Positions 33,353-41,034 of a stretch of 41,955 nucleotides of DNA are shown piece by piece (within the stretch, counting starts at the first letter, position 1; each line of letters begins with the position of its first letter). The DNA comes from Treponema bryantii NK4A124 (GTDB taxonomy: Bacteria > Spirochaetota > Spirochaetia > Treponematales > Treponemataceae): positions 1-41,955 of the forward strand of contig NZ_ATWV01000018.1 in assembly GCF_000421345.1 (NCBI RefSeq). The letters are read 5' to 3'. A program made the position numbers and the translations under genes. A model generated the notes under the pieces. That model saw only the letters and a program-made list of their open reading frames with translations, was not told where the DNA came from and searched no databases.

Positions 33353-34585
33353 ATGACACTCTTTGAAGATTTGAAATGGCGCGGACTCATTAAAGACGTT
33401 GCCGGCGAAGAAGCTGATTTACAGAAGGTTCTGGACGGAGCACCATTCGCTTTTTACTGGGGAACAGACCCTACAGCAGATTCTCTTCACCTGGGCCACT
33501 ACTCTTCTCTTTGTATGGCAAAACGCCTTGCAAATGCAGGCCATCATCCGGTTCTTTTGTGTGGTGGTGCAACAGGACGCATTGGAGACCCACGCCCAAC
33601 TGCAGAACGCGAAATTATTTCAGAAGAAGCTGTAAACAAGAACATTGGCGGAATCCGAAATCAGATTAAGCGCCTTGTTCCAAGTGCAGAACTCGTAGAC
33701 AACTACGACTGGTGGAAAGACCGTTCCTTCCTCGACACCCTGCGCGACATTGGTAAATACATCAGCCTTAACTACATGCTGGACAAGGATATTATCCGCC
33801 GCCGTCTTGAAACTGGTATTACTTTTGCAGAGTTCTCATACATGCTCCTTCAGGGCTTTGACTTTGTTCACCTCTTCCAGGAAAAGAAATGTATCATGCA
33901 GGTTGCAGGTTCAGACCAGTGGGGTAACATCACAACCGGTGTAGACCTTATCCGCAAAATGCTAGACGGACAGGCTTATGCTTTTACAATGCCTCTTATT
34001 CTTGATGCAACAGGTAAGAAGTTTGGTAAGTCCGAAGGAAATGCTCTCTGGCTGGACAAAGACAAGACATCTCCATACGCAATCTACCAGTACCTTATCA
34101 ATGCAGATGATTCTCTGGTTCTTGACTACCTCAAGGTATTCACCTTCCTTACAAAAGAGCAGATTGAAGATGTTTACGCTCAGCAGCAGGCTGCTCCTGA
34201 AACACGTATTGCACAGAAAACTCTTGCCTGGGAAGTTGTTAAAGACCTCCACGGAAAAGAAGAAGCTGATAATGCCGTTATGGTTTCTGAAAAGCTCTTT
34301 AAAGGCGAATTCAAAGGCCTTTCTGTAAATGATATTCTCATGGGACTTAAGGGAGTTCCTAACTTCCAGTTTAAGGAAGAGCTTCCTCTCGTTGATGTAC
34401 TCGTAAACAACGGTATGGCTAGTTCTAAGCGTGAAGCACGTGAGTTCATCAAAAATAACGCAATCTCAATCAACGGTGAAACTGTAAACGATGAGACAAA
34501 GGTTATTACTAAGGACATGGCGCTTGAAGGTAAAATAATTATCTTCCGCCGTGGTAAGAAGAAGTATTATATTGGAATAATATAA
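33353..34585 (+). CDS. tyrS: Tyrosyl-tRNA synthetase, 410 aa
   Basis: A class I synthetase. FYWGTDPTADSLHLGHYSSL carries the HIGH-type motif HLGH (46-49). Tyrosine- and ATP-binding segments include GGATGRIGDPRPTAERE and VAGSDQWGNITTGVDLI. The KMSKS equivalent is KFGKS (223-227). The C-terminus (about 345-410, LVDVLVNNGMASSKREAREFIKNNAISING) is the S4 tRNA-binding domain. TAGGAG lies before the ATG. No T-box or other leader regulation is visible. It ends at an inverted pair of family A palindromes. Confidence 0.97.
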   Translation: MTLFEDLKWRGLIKDVAGEEADLQKVLDGAPFAFYWGTDPTADSLHLGHYSSLCMAKRLANAGHHPVLLCGGATGRIGDPRPTAEREIISEEAVNKNIGGIRNQIKRLVPSAELVDNYDWWKDRSFLDTLRDIGKYISLNYMLDKDIIRRRLETGITFAEFSYMLLQGFDFVHLFQEKKCIMQVAGSDQWGNITTGVDLIRKMLDGQAYAFTMPLILDATGKKFGKSEGNALWLDKDKTSPYAIYQYLINADDSLVLDYLKVFTFLTKEQIEDVYAQQQAAPETRIAQKTLAWEVVKDLHGKEEADNAVMVSEKLFKGEFKGLSVNDILMGLKGVPNFQFKEELPLVDVLVNNGMASSKREAREFIKNNAISINGETVNDETKVITKDMALEGKIIIFRRGKKKYYIGII

Positions 34586-34602
34586 TCAAATTTTTATACG
34601 AC

Positions 34603-34695
34603 GTGGTTTCGATACAGTTGCTTCGCAACCACTCAACCACCAGTCTTATGATATCAACGGTGGTTGAGTAGGCCAAAGGCCGTATCGAAACCACC
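34603..34695. repeat. Family A palindromes, copies 5 and 6, as an inverted pair
   Basis: Copy 5 (34603-34641) has inner stem GTTGC/GCAAC around TTC and lacks the first outer G. Copy 6 (34659-34695), in opposite orientation, has inner stem GGCC/GGCC around AAA. The 17-nt gap equals that of the pair at 12881-12973. They fill the space between convergent tyrS and the J-domain gene, where no other terminator is seen. Confidence 0.85.
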
Positions 34696-34700
34696 CTACT

Positions 34701-35288
34701 TTATGCCCTTTTAAATAATCCCTTCAGCGCTCTAACAACTCCACTTACACCATTCACAATTACTCCGATACAGATAATCGGACCGAAGGGAATAATAAAC
34801 CAGGAGAATCTGAAAAACATCATACCCACCATGGTCTGCAGAGCCTTGAGGACTAAGGTTGAAAAATAGGAACCGCGGGTCTGTGGTTCTTCTTCCTGAT
34901 TATAATGATACTGCGAATAATTATTGTATGAATTCTGAGTCTGCTGATTTCTTGAACGGAACTGAGGACCATTAAACCATTCCCAGAAATTTTCTTCACC
35001 AAAAGGATTTGAATAAGTATACTGATACTGTCTCTGGTACTGCTGCTGAGTCTGACTGCCGGCTGTAGAGTAAGAGCTTGAATAACTGCCCATATCATAC
35101 TGTCTGCGCTTAGCTTCATCACCAAGCACATCATAAGCGGCACTTATCTGTTTAAACTTCTCTTCAGCCTCGGGATTGCCCTGATTTCTATCAGGGTGAT
35201 ACTTGAAAGCAAGCGTTCTATAGGCCTTTTTAATTTCATCTGCAGTAGCAGTTTTTGGCACGCCAAGTATATCGTAATAGTTGCTCAT
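34701..35288 (-). CDS. J-domain membrane protein, 195 aa
   Basis: Residues 3-65 are a DnaJ domain with the HPD motif at 31-33 ([29 protein letters not shown]). A Tyr/Gln/Ser-rich linker follows (about 70-135). The C-terminus has one or two membrane helices ([21 protein letters not shown]). It lacks the Gly/Phe, zinc-finger and C-terminal substrate domains of true DnaJ, so it is a type III J protein that may recruit DnaK to the inner membrane. No Shine-Dalgarno precedes the ATG, which fits the leaderless promoter inside the end of the GH115 gene. Confidence 0.88.
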   Translation of the reverse strand: MSNYYDILGVPKTATADEIKKAYRTLAFKYHPDRNQGNPEAEEKFKQISAAYDVLGDEAKRRQYDMGSYSSSYSTAGSQTQQQYQRQYQYTYSNPFGEENFWEWFNGPQFRSRNQQTQNSYNNYSQYHYNQEEEPQTRGSYFSTLVLKALQTMVGMMFFRFSWFIIPFGPIICIGVIVNGVSGVVRALKGLFKRA

Positions 35289-35294
35289 ATCTAT

Positions 35295-35323
35295 AAAATA
35301 ATGAATTTACAGCGGGGTTACAA
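35295..35323 (-). promoter_or_regulatory. Leaderless-type promoter of the J-domain gene
   Basis: On the minus strand TTGTAA (35323-35318), 17 nt, TATTTT (35300-35295), then 6 nt to the ATG at 35288. The -35 overlaps the GH115 stop codon. Confidence 0.4.
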
Positions 35324-38182
35324 GAAAAAAGTTTCCGGAGCACCGAGATAAGATTTCGGCATAGGCTTATTGGCCTCATGAATAACGATTTTTTCAAGCA
35401 CAATATTTGGAGTTACCGGTCTCAGTTTTACAGAGTTCAAGCCAGCATGACAGTCTGCATAAACAGTTGCAATACGGATATTATTCGGAATATCTTCGCC
35501 CCATGGGAACTGATTATCACCAACTGCAAACTTTTCAGGATCAACTGCATCCTTCAAAATCTTTTCTCCGTTTACTTCTGCAACAAACTGAAGCTTGTTA
35601 TCCTTATAAGCCGGATTTGAAGGATTAATATAGAAGTCAAAAGCCATTACACCGCCGGTCTTTTCAACAAAATCCTCAGATAAAGCAAAAGCATATTCTA
35701 CAAAAGGAGCATTCTCATCAGCTGGAGCAAAACTTCTTGTAGTAGCCGCAGCCTTTACAGCACCCAGAGTCTTTCCGTAGCCAGGCAGGAGGTCAAAACC
35801 GCTTGAACGAACAAAATGCGGAGCTTCAATACTTACATAGTTTGTAGTCTGAACAAAAGTTCCGGCCGGGAAGTTTGTATCTGGAATTGATGCATCAATA
35901 TGAACCTTTACAAGGATTTTTGCTCCATGACCATCATCACCTTCAATTTTCAAAATTGCAGTTTTGTCGCTGGCTTTAGCAAACTTTTCGCGGTCAATCT
36001 TAAGACGGATTGTATCAAGTCCAGAAGTTCCATCTGCCGTCAATCCTTCCAGGTCCTTTATTAAAGCAAAACAAAGCCATTCTGCTTCTACACTTGAAGT
36101 AAGAGTACAGCCCTTTTCGCTGCTTACGGCCATTTTTACACAGGCTTCCTCTACATCAGGATTTTTGAAAGCATCAAGATACAAATCGCGTACAGTCCAG
36201 TCCTGGCCTGTTGTAACAAAATCTGTTCCATCTACCCATACAACAACCCGATTTTTTCTTGTAGGTTCAACATATTGATAAACCGGATACTGATTGTAGG
36301 CTTCACACCAGTTTCTGAATCCAAAATGCTCAGACCAGGCCATGCCAAAGAAGCGTCCATTTCCAACCTTATCACATTCATCAACAAGTTCTTTATCAAA
36401 AAGACAGCACTGGTGAACCTTTTCTGCATATACATTTGCAACCAAAGCATTGTGTTGTGCGAACCACTGATTCTTTCCGCTGTAAAGCTGCATAAGCTCT
36501 ACATTCATTGTTCCAACCACCGGCAGATAAACCTGGCTGAAGAAGCCTGCATCCTGTTCTGCCGGAACTGACTTACGTAATTCCACAGTTCGCTCAATAA
36601 GATGCTTAGCACGGTTTATAATATAATCAGCTTCACCAAAATTTACCGGATGGAAGGTTGTCGGCTTAAGGGCTTCTGTACGGCACATGCTGGTAATTTT
36701 ATTTGATTCGTAAACAATGTCAGAAATCTCCTGAAGCTGCTCTGCCGTAAAGTATGGGAACTGGTCAGCAAACCAGGCGTCGCTATAAGCCTTAGTATCA
36801 GAATTATATTTTTCGTAATCGTAAGCAAGATTGAGGAAGTAAGAAAGAGGGAACTCATTTGTAAGAATATCACCTACATTTACAATCCAGAGGTCGCGGA
36901 TTCCAAACTCGTAGGCGGCAGACATCTGCTCGCGGGCCTTAGGCAGATAGTTTGTATTAAGCCACTCGTAGCTGTAAGGCCATCCATGGTAATCAAAATG
37001 ATAATACATACCATAGCCGCCCTTGTGATTTCTCATAGCTTCTGTAGGCACTGTACGAAGGTTTCCGTGGTTATCGTCACAGAGCATGAGGGTTACACCG
37101 TCAAGTTCAGGGTCGCCCATCAAGCCCTTAGTGTGCTTGTCGCCGTAGAAATATGGCTCAACCTCTTTATAAAGGGCCAGCATGCGTGGAACCTTGTCCA
37201 GGTCCTCATTTACATTTTCGCGGATAAGGCGGTTCTGAGTTTTAAGAACATCTCTCAACAAATTAATGTTGTCTGCAAGTGTAGCGTTCTGCATAATTGC
37301 AGTATCAGCCTCACCTCGCATACCAACAGTAATTACATTTTCAAACTTGCCGTTACGTTTTAAGCCGTCTTCCCAGAACTTTGTAATACCCTCACGGTTT
37401 TTCCAGAAGTTCCAGGCATCACCGTAAACAGAACCAGGGCCGCGGACATAGCGGTATTCCTCTCCGTTACGGCAGCATGGTTCGTGGTGGCTGGCTCCCA
37501 TAACTACGCCAAGCTCGTCAGCAAGCTCTGCATTTGCAAGGCCAGGGCCGTCCAGGCTGAACTGTGCAGACCACATTGCAGGCCAGAGATAGTTTCCCTT
37601 GAGGCGGAGAAGGAGCTCAAAAACGTGCTCGTACATTTTAGCATTAAAGCCGCCAAAATTGTGGGTAGTAAAGTTGCCGTAAGCAGGCCATTCATCGTTT
37701 ATGAAAAATCCGCGGAAACGAACAGAAGGCTCTTTACTTACAGTTACACCTTCTTCAAGTTCAACTACCTCGCGGCGGGCCGGTAAAACTCCGCACCAGT
37801 CAACAAGAGGAGAAACTCCCATAAGTTCGGAAAGATGGAAAAGTCCGTATATTGTACCGCGCTTGTCGCTTCCAATAATGATGATTTTGTCTGAGCGGAC
37901 AGCGAAGATGTAGCATTCGCGCTTGTTGGTGATTTTTGAAAGTTCAGCAGAAAGTCCATTATCTGAAGCCAGTTTTTCTGCGAGAGGCGCCTGCCCCAGA
38001 GTTGCAAAAAGAACTGACTCTGCCTCGGTGCTTGAATAAGCCGAAGGCTGTATCGAAAGCACCTTCGGTTTCTTTCCAGTCACCCTCTCCACATCAAGAC
38101 ATACCTTATCAGCAATTTTCTTTACACCAGAAAACTCATTTTCATCACAAACAAAAGCATTCTTTCCATCAATTTTGAACAT
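35318..38182 (-). CDS. GH115 alpha-glucuronidase, 954 aa, with a palindrome-coded peptide near the N-terminus
   Basis: GH115 enzymes release (4-O-methyl-)glucuronic acid from xylan or its oligosaccharides. Typical segments are GLFHLSELMGVSPLVDWCGVLP in part, FRGFFINDEWPAYGNFTTHNFGGFN, LKGNYLWPAMWSAQF, MGASHHEPCCRN, YYHFDYHGWPYSYEWLNT and FGIRDLWIVNVGDI. The C-terminal 250 residues are the beta-sandwich of the family. There is no signal peptide, so it acts in the cytoplasm. Residues 41-52 (VLSIQPSAYSST) come from a family A palindrome. I chose the ATG at 38182 for its GAGGT ribosome site; the longer frame runs into another palindrome copy. The GH8 gene lies 104 nt upstream on the same strand. 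Confidence 0.94.
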   Translation of the reverse strand: MFKIDGKNAFVCDENEFSGVKKIADKVCLDVERVTGKKPKVLSIQPSAYSSTEAESVLFATLGQAPLAEKLASDNGLSAELSKITNKRECYIFAVRSDKIIIIGSDKRGTIYGLFHLSELMGVSPLVDWCGVLPARREVVELEEGVTVSKEPSVRFRGFFINDEWPAYGNFTTHNFGGFNAKMYEHVFELLLRLKGNYLWPAMWSAQFSLDGPGLANAELADELGVVMGASHHEPCCRNGEEYRYVRGPGSVYGDAWNFWKNREGITKFWEDGLKRNGKFENVITVGMRGEADTAIMQNATLADNINLLRDVLKTQNRLIRENVNEDLDKVPRMLALYKEVEPYFYGDKHTKGLMGDPELDGVTLMLCDDNHGNLRTVPTEAMRNHKGGYGMYYHFDYHGWPYSYEWLNTNYLPKAREQMSAAYEFGIRDLWIVNVGDILTNEFPLSYFLNLAYDYEKYNSDTKAYSDAWFADQFPYFTAEQLQEISDIVYESNKITSMCRTEALKPTTFHPVNFGEADYIINRAKHLIERTVELRKSVPAEQDAGFFSQVYLPVVGTMNVELMQLYSGKNQWFAQHNALVANVYAEKVHQCCLFDKELVDECDKVGNGRFFGMAWSEHFGFRNWCEAYNQYPVYQYVEPTRKNRVVVWVDGTDFVTTGQDWTVRDLYLDAFKNPDVEEACVKMAVSSEKGCTLTSSVEAEWLCFALIKDLEGLTADGTSGLDTIRLKIDREKFAKASDKTAILKIEGDDGHGAKILVKVHIDASIPDTNFPAGTFVQTTNYVSIEAPHFVRSSGFDLLPGYGKTLGAVKAAATTRSFAPADENAPFVEYAFALSEDFVEKTGGVMAFDFYINPSNPAYKDNKLQFVAEVNGEKILKDAVDPEKFAVGDNQFPWGEDIPNNIRIATVYADCHAGLNSVKLRPVTPNIVLEKIVIHEANKPMPKSYLGAPETFFL
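38027..38063. repeat. Family A palindrome, copy 7, inside the GH115 gene (diverged)
   Basis: 37 nt, GGTGCTTGAATAAGCC and GGCTGTATCGAAAGCACC around GAA. The outer arms are GGTGCTT/AAGCACC instead of GGTGGTT/AACCACC: both arms changed together, so pairing is kept. The inner stem is AGCC/GGCT. Confidence 0.85.
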
Positions 38183-38203
38183 ATTTACCTCAATAAACAA
38201 AAC

Positions 38204-38243
38204 GGTGGTTTCGATACACGCACTTCGTGCGCACTCAACCACC
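38204..38243. repeat. Family A palindrome, copy 8, in the GH115 leader
   Basis: 40 nt, outer arms GGTGGTT/AACCACC, inner stem CGCAC/GTGCG around TTC. It ends 21 nt upstream of the GH115 start codon. Confidence 0.85.
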
Positions 38244-38265
38244 GTAAATATCAAAAACCATTTAT

Positions 38266-38271
38266 ATTATA
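38266..38271 (-). promoter_or_regulatory. Extended -10 element, possible promoter of the GH115 gene
   Basis: On the minus strand TGC then TATAAT (38271-38266), without a convincing -35. If used, the transcript leader would carry palindrome copy 8 just ahead of the ribosome site. Confidence 0.4.
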
Positions 38272-38286
38272 GCACACAGTTACACA

Positions 38287-39384
38287 CTAGTATACGACAT
38301 AATGACCACTTAAAGCTAAAACTGCGAAAAAGTAGAGACAATTGTCGTAGTAGCGGCGGCGGCCGGTGCGCATCGGAGTATCCCAGAAGCGCTTTACAGC
38401 ACGTTCTGCAGCGGCACGAGCCTCTCTGTCATCAAGCTTAACCGCCGCCGCAGCCTCGGCCACAGTAGCTATGAGCCCGATTGGGTGCCTTGCATTTTTC
38501 TTCAATTCCGTACCGTCAATCATATAATCCTTAAGATCATCAGCTTCCTTACCATCAAAAAAGTTTATGATATTTGTAGCTATTTTCGACAGGCTGGCAT
38601 TTCCGCCAAACCAGAGGGCATCAAGACCAATGTTGGCAGCAACACGATAAGAATCACTAAAGAAAGTTCCATGATATTTAGGAGGAAGAGGAGTTCCATC
38701 ATCATTTGCATATTCAGATGCAAGACCAGTTTCCGGATGACATGCCTTTACGAGATACTTACGGCTGGCCTTAGCAGCAGCCTTCCAGTATTCCTTGTCA
38801 CATGGGTCTGCATATTCAGCAAAGAGCTCATAAAAATGCGGCAGATGATAAGAAGGATCAGTGAAAGGACAGTTAGGTACAAAACGAATATGGTGATTTT
38901 CTTCAAACCACATCTTATTTTCACTATGAATTGCAACTCTAAGAATCTCTCGTCCCTGCTCAGTATAATTGAAGATTCCCTCTCCATTACCCCAGCGTCG
39001 GGCAGCAAAGAAGAGAGCCATTGCAAAGTATTCCTCACCATCAGGAGCAGGACCATCAGCATTCTTACTTCCATCAGGCTTGTTAGACCAGCAGAAATAT
39101 CCCGCGTTAGGACCGCTTTCCATAAACATATTTTTCTTAGACCACTTCCAGATGCGGTCAAAAATATCCTTTCGGTTCATCTGAAGGGCCATCATCATAC
39201 CATAGGACATGCCCTCAGTACGTGCATCATCATTACCGGTGTCTTCCATATAGCCGGTATTATCTTCTGCTTCAAAATAAAAATGATTCGGATTTTTCTG
39301 ATCGAAAATATTATTCCAGCACTCAATCACACGGTTTTCGATATCAAATTTCGAATAACCAAACTCTTCCAATATACTTTTCAT
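38287..39384 (-). CDS. GH8 enzyme, probable reducing-end xylose-releasing exo-oligoxylanase, 365 aa
   Basis: The (alpha/alpha)6 barrel features of GH8 are visible: YMEDTGNDDARTEGMSYGMM with general acid E57, WKWSKKNMFMESGPNAGYFCW, GPAPDGEEYFAMALFFAARRWG, and YHLPHFYELFAEYAD. The pattern matches the Bacillus halodurans Rex enzyme as I recall it, which removes xylose from the reducing end of xylo-oligosaccharides. No signal peptide is present, fitting an intracellular role beside the cytoplasmic GH115 enzyme. No Shine-Dalgarno precedes the ATG; a leaderless promoter lies directly upstream. Other GH8 activities (endoglucanase, chitosanase) are less likely because those are usually secreted. Confidence 0.9.
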   Translation of the reverse strand: MKSILEEFGYSKFDIENRVIECWNNIFDQKNPNHFYFEAEDNTGYMEDTGNDDARTEGMSYGMMMALQMNRKDIFDRIWKWSKKNMFMESGPNAGYFCWSNKPDGSKNADGPAPDGEEYFAMALFFAARRWGNGEGIFNYTEQGREILRVAIHSENKMWFEENHHIRFVPNCPFTDPSYHLPHFYELFAEYADPCDKEYWKAAAKASRKYLVKACHPETGLASEYANDDGTPLPPKYHGTFFSDSYRVAANIGLDALWFGGNASLSKIATNIINFFDGKEADDLKDYMIDGTELKKNARHPIGLIATVAEAAAAVKLDDREARAAAERAVKRFWDTPMRTGRRRYYDNCLYFFAVLALSGHYVVY

Positions 39385-39390
39385 AGTATC

Positions 39391-39419
39391 AGAATAATCC
39401 CACTATCTTATTCCGTCCA
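39391..39419 (-). promoter_or_regulatory. Leaderless-type promoter of the GH8 gene
   Basis: On the minus strand TGGACG (39419-39414), 17 nt, TATTCT (39396-39391), then 6 nt to the ATG at 39384. No ribosome site fits between. Confidence 0.45.
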
Positions 39420-39452
39420 TAAAAGAAAAACCCTAAATAAATAGGAAAACAC

Positions 39453-39550
39453 AAAAAAAATACCTGTGGAACACACTTTAAGTTATGCTGCAATTGGCCT
39501 GACCAATTGTCAGCATAAGCTTAACCGCGTGGGCCGCAGGTATTTTTTTT
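39453..39550 (-). terminator. Long rod-like hairpin, probable terminator of the phosphofructokinase gene
   Basis: The outer arms AAAAAAAATACCTG (39453-39466) and CAGGTATTTTTTTT (39537-39550) are perfect complements with T-runs in both directions. Inside, TTATGCTG-CAATTGG pairs with CCAATTG-(T)-CAGCATAA through one-base bulges, extended by TTAA pairing. It lies 16 nt after the minus-strand phosphofructokinase stop. The inner helix is far longer than termination needs. Confidence 0.7.
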
Positions 39551-39566
39551 ATATCTGTTTGTTTAT

Positions 39567-40973
39567 CTATTTAGACTTTTTCTGCTCACTAGGCTTGCTC
39601 TTAGCACCGGCAACAGCCGCAGCCATTTTTTCCTGAGCCTTAGCCATATCATTTACCATAAGAATTGGCTGACCAGTAGCATCCAGAGTATCACGCCAGA
39701 GTGAACCTTCAGGATCAACAGCGTTACGATGAGCAGTTACAGCCTTGATTGGAAGGTGAACGAACTTGTCGTGAACAAGACCAATTACACACTTTGTTTT
39801 TCCGGCCATAGCAGCATGAACTGCATTATTACCAAGGCGCTCACAGTAAATAGAGTCACTTGCAGTAGTAACGCTTGCACGAACCTGATATGAAGGATCA
39901 ATATATTTAAGGTTGATTTCGATATTCTTAGCCTTGAAGTACTTTTCAATCTCGCTCTTAAGGAATACACCAATATCAGAAAGCTTTTTGTTTCCAGAAG
40001 CGTCAGTTGCACCAGTAGCCTGAAGAAGATCCTGACCAGCACCTTCTGAAACTACGATTACGGCGTGTCCACGTTTTGCAAGACGGCGCTCGAGGCAGGC
40101 AAGGAAGCCATGCTCACCTTCCATTTCGAAAGGAACTTCAGGAATAAGACAGAAGTTTGTCTCGTGGCTAGAGAGAGCTGCTGCAGCGGCAATAAAACCA
40201 GCTTCGCGGCCCATAAGTTTTACAAGACCAATACCATTAATCTGGCTTGCTGCTTCCATGTGAACAGCGGCAACAGTTTCCTTAGCGCGCTGAACAGCAG
40301 TCTCAAAACCAAAGGAGCGGTCAATAAACATAAGGTCATTATCTACAGTCTTTGGTACACCTACAACGGCGCATTTAAGACCGCGCTTTTCAACTTCGCA
40401 GGCAATATCATAAGAACCGCGCTGAGTACCGTCACCACCAAGAATAAAGAGCATGTTGATTCCATCGCGCTCAAGGCAGTCTACGATTTCTTCAACGCGC
40501 TGTCCGCCACCACGGCTTGTTCCGAGGTAAGTACCACCAATCTTGTGGATTTCATCAATAAGATAGCGGTCAAGCTCAATTGGTTCATATCCGCTTTCAG
40601 CAAAGAATCCGCGGAAACCATACTGGTAACCCTTAATTGTTTTTACACCATAGCGGGTATTAAGACAGCGTACAATTGCACGGATAACATCATTCAAACC
40701 AGGGCAAAGACCACCACAGGTACAAATACCAGCCTTAGCGTGAGTTGGGTCAAAATAAATCTTCTCACGAGGACCAGCCTTTTCCATAAGATTTGAAGAA
40801 TCAAGAACAACGCCTTTCTTTACGTCAAAAACATTTACGTTTGCAAGCACATAAGAATCATCGCTTACATAGTTTGCAGTATAATCTCCGTGAACTGTAG
40901 AAAGCTTAATCGGAGACGGAATAGTACAAGGTCCCAAGTTGTCTATAGTAAAATCAAATTTTTCTTCTGCCAT
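39567..40973 (-). CDS. 6-phosphofructokinase, long form; residues suggest ATP rather than pyrophosphate use, 468 aa
   Basis: The enzyme phosphorylates fructose 6-phosphate in glycolysis. Motifs are [20 protein letters not shown] (82-101), [25 protein letters not shown] (179-186) and VPKTVDNDL (206-214). Length and the PKTVDND motif place it in the long group often annotated as pyrophosphate-dependent. However, residue 182 is Gly (GGDG), which in this group goes with ATP, whereas pyrophosphate enzymes have Asp there (GGDD). The T. pallidum TP0108-type protein is the closest relative I recall. The ATG at 40973 has GAGGT upstream; a longer frame begins at TTG within that site. The Lys/Ser-rich C-terminus ([11 protein letters not shown]) is probably disordered. 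Confidence 0.92.
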   Translation of the reverse strand: MAEEKFDFTIDNLGPCTIPSPIKLSTVHGDYTANYVSDDSYVLANVNVFDVKKGVVLDSSNLMEKAGPREKIYFDPTHAKAGICTCGGLCPGLNDVIRAIVRCLNTRYGVKTIKGYQYGFRGFFAESGYEPIELDRYLIDEIHKIGGTYLGTSRGGGQRVEEIVDCLERDGINMLFILGGDGTQRGSYDIACEVEKRGLKCAVVGVPKTVDNDLMFIDRSFGFETAVQRAKETVAAVHMEAASQINGIGLVKLMGREAGFIAAAAALSSHETNFCLIPEVPFEMEGEHGFLACLERRLAKRGHAVIVVSEGAGQDLLQATGATDASGNKKLSDIGVFLKSEIEKYFKAKNIEINLKYIDPSYQVRASVTTASDSIYCERLGNNAVHAAMAGKTKCVIGLVHDKFVHLPIKAVTAHRNAVDPEGSLWRDTLDATGQPILMVNDMAKAQEKMAAAVAGAKSKPSEQKKSK

Positions 40974-40999
40974 AATACACCTCAAAAAATAGATATAAT

Positions 41000-41028
41000 A
41001 GAATATAATGAAAACGTTTTTTATACAA
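41000..41028 (-). promoter_or_regulatory. Promoter of the phosphofructokinase gene
   Basis: On the minus strand TTGTAT (41028-41023), 17 nt, TATTCT (41005-41000). The spacer holds AAAACGTTTT, the same palindrome as in the HD-GYP promoter spacer. Confidence 0.5.
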
Positions 41029-41034
41029 TAGGTA

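Noticed and set aside
12881-38243. Family A copies as a CRISPR array
   Set aside because: Copies are kilobases apart or in inverted pairs, differ in sequence and have no regularly spaced unique spacers; no cas genes are present.
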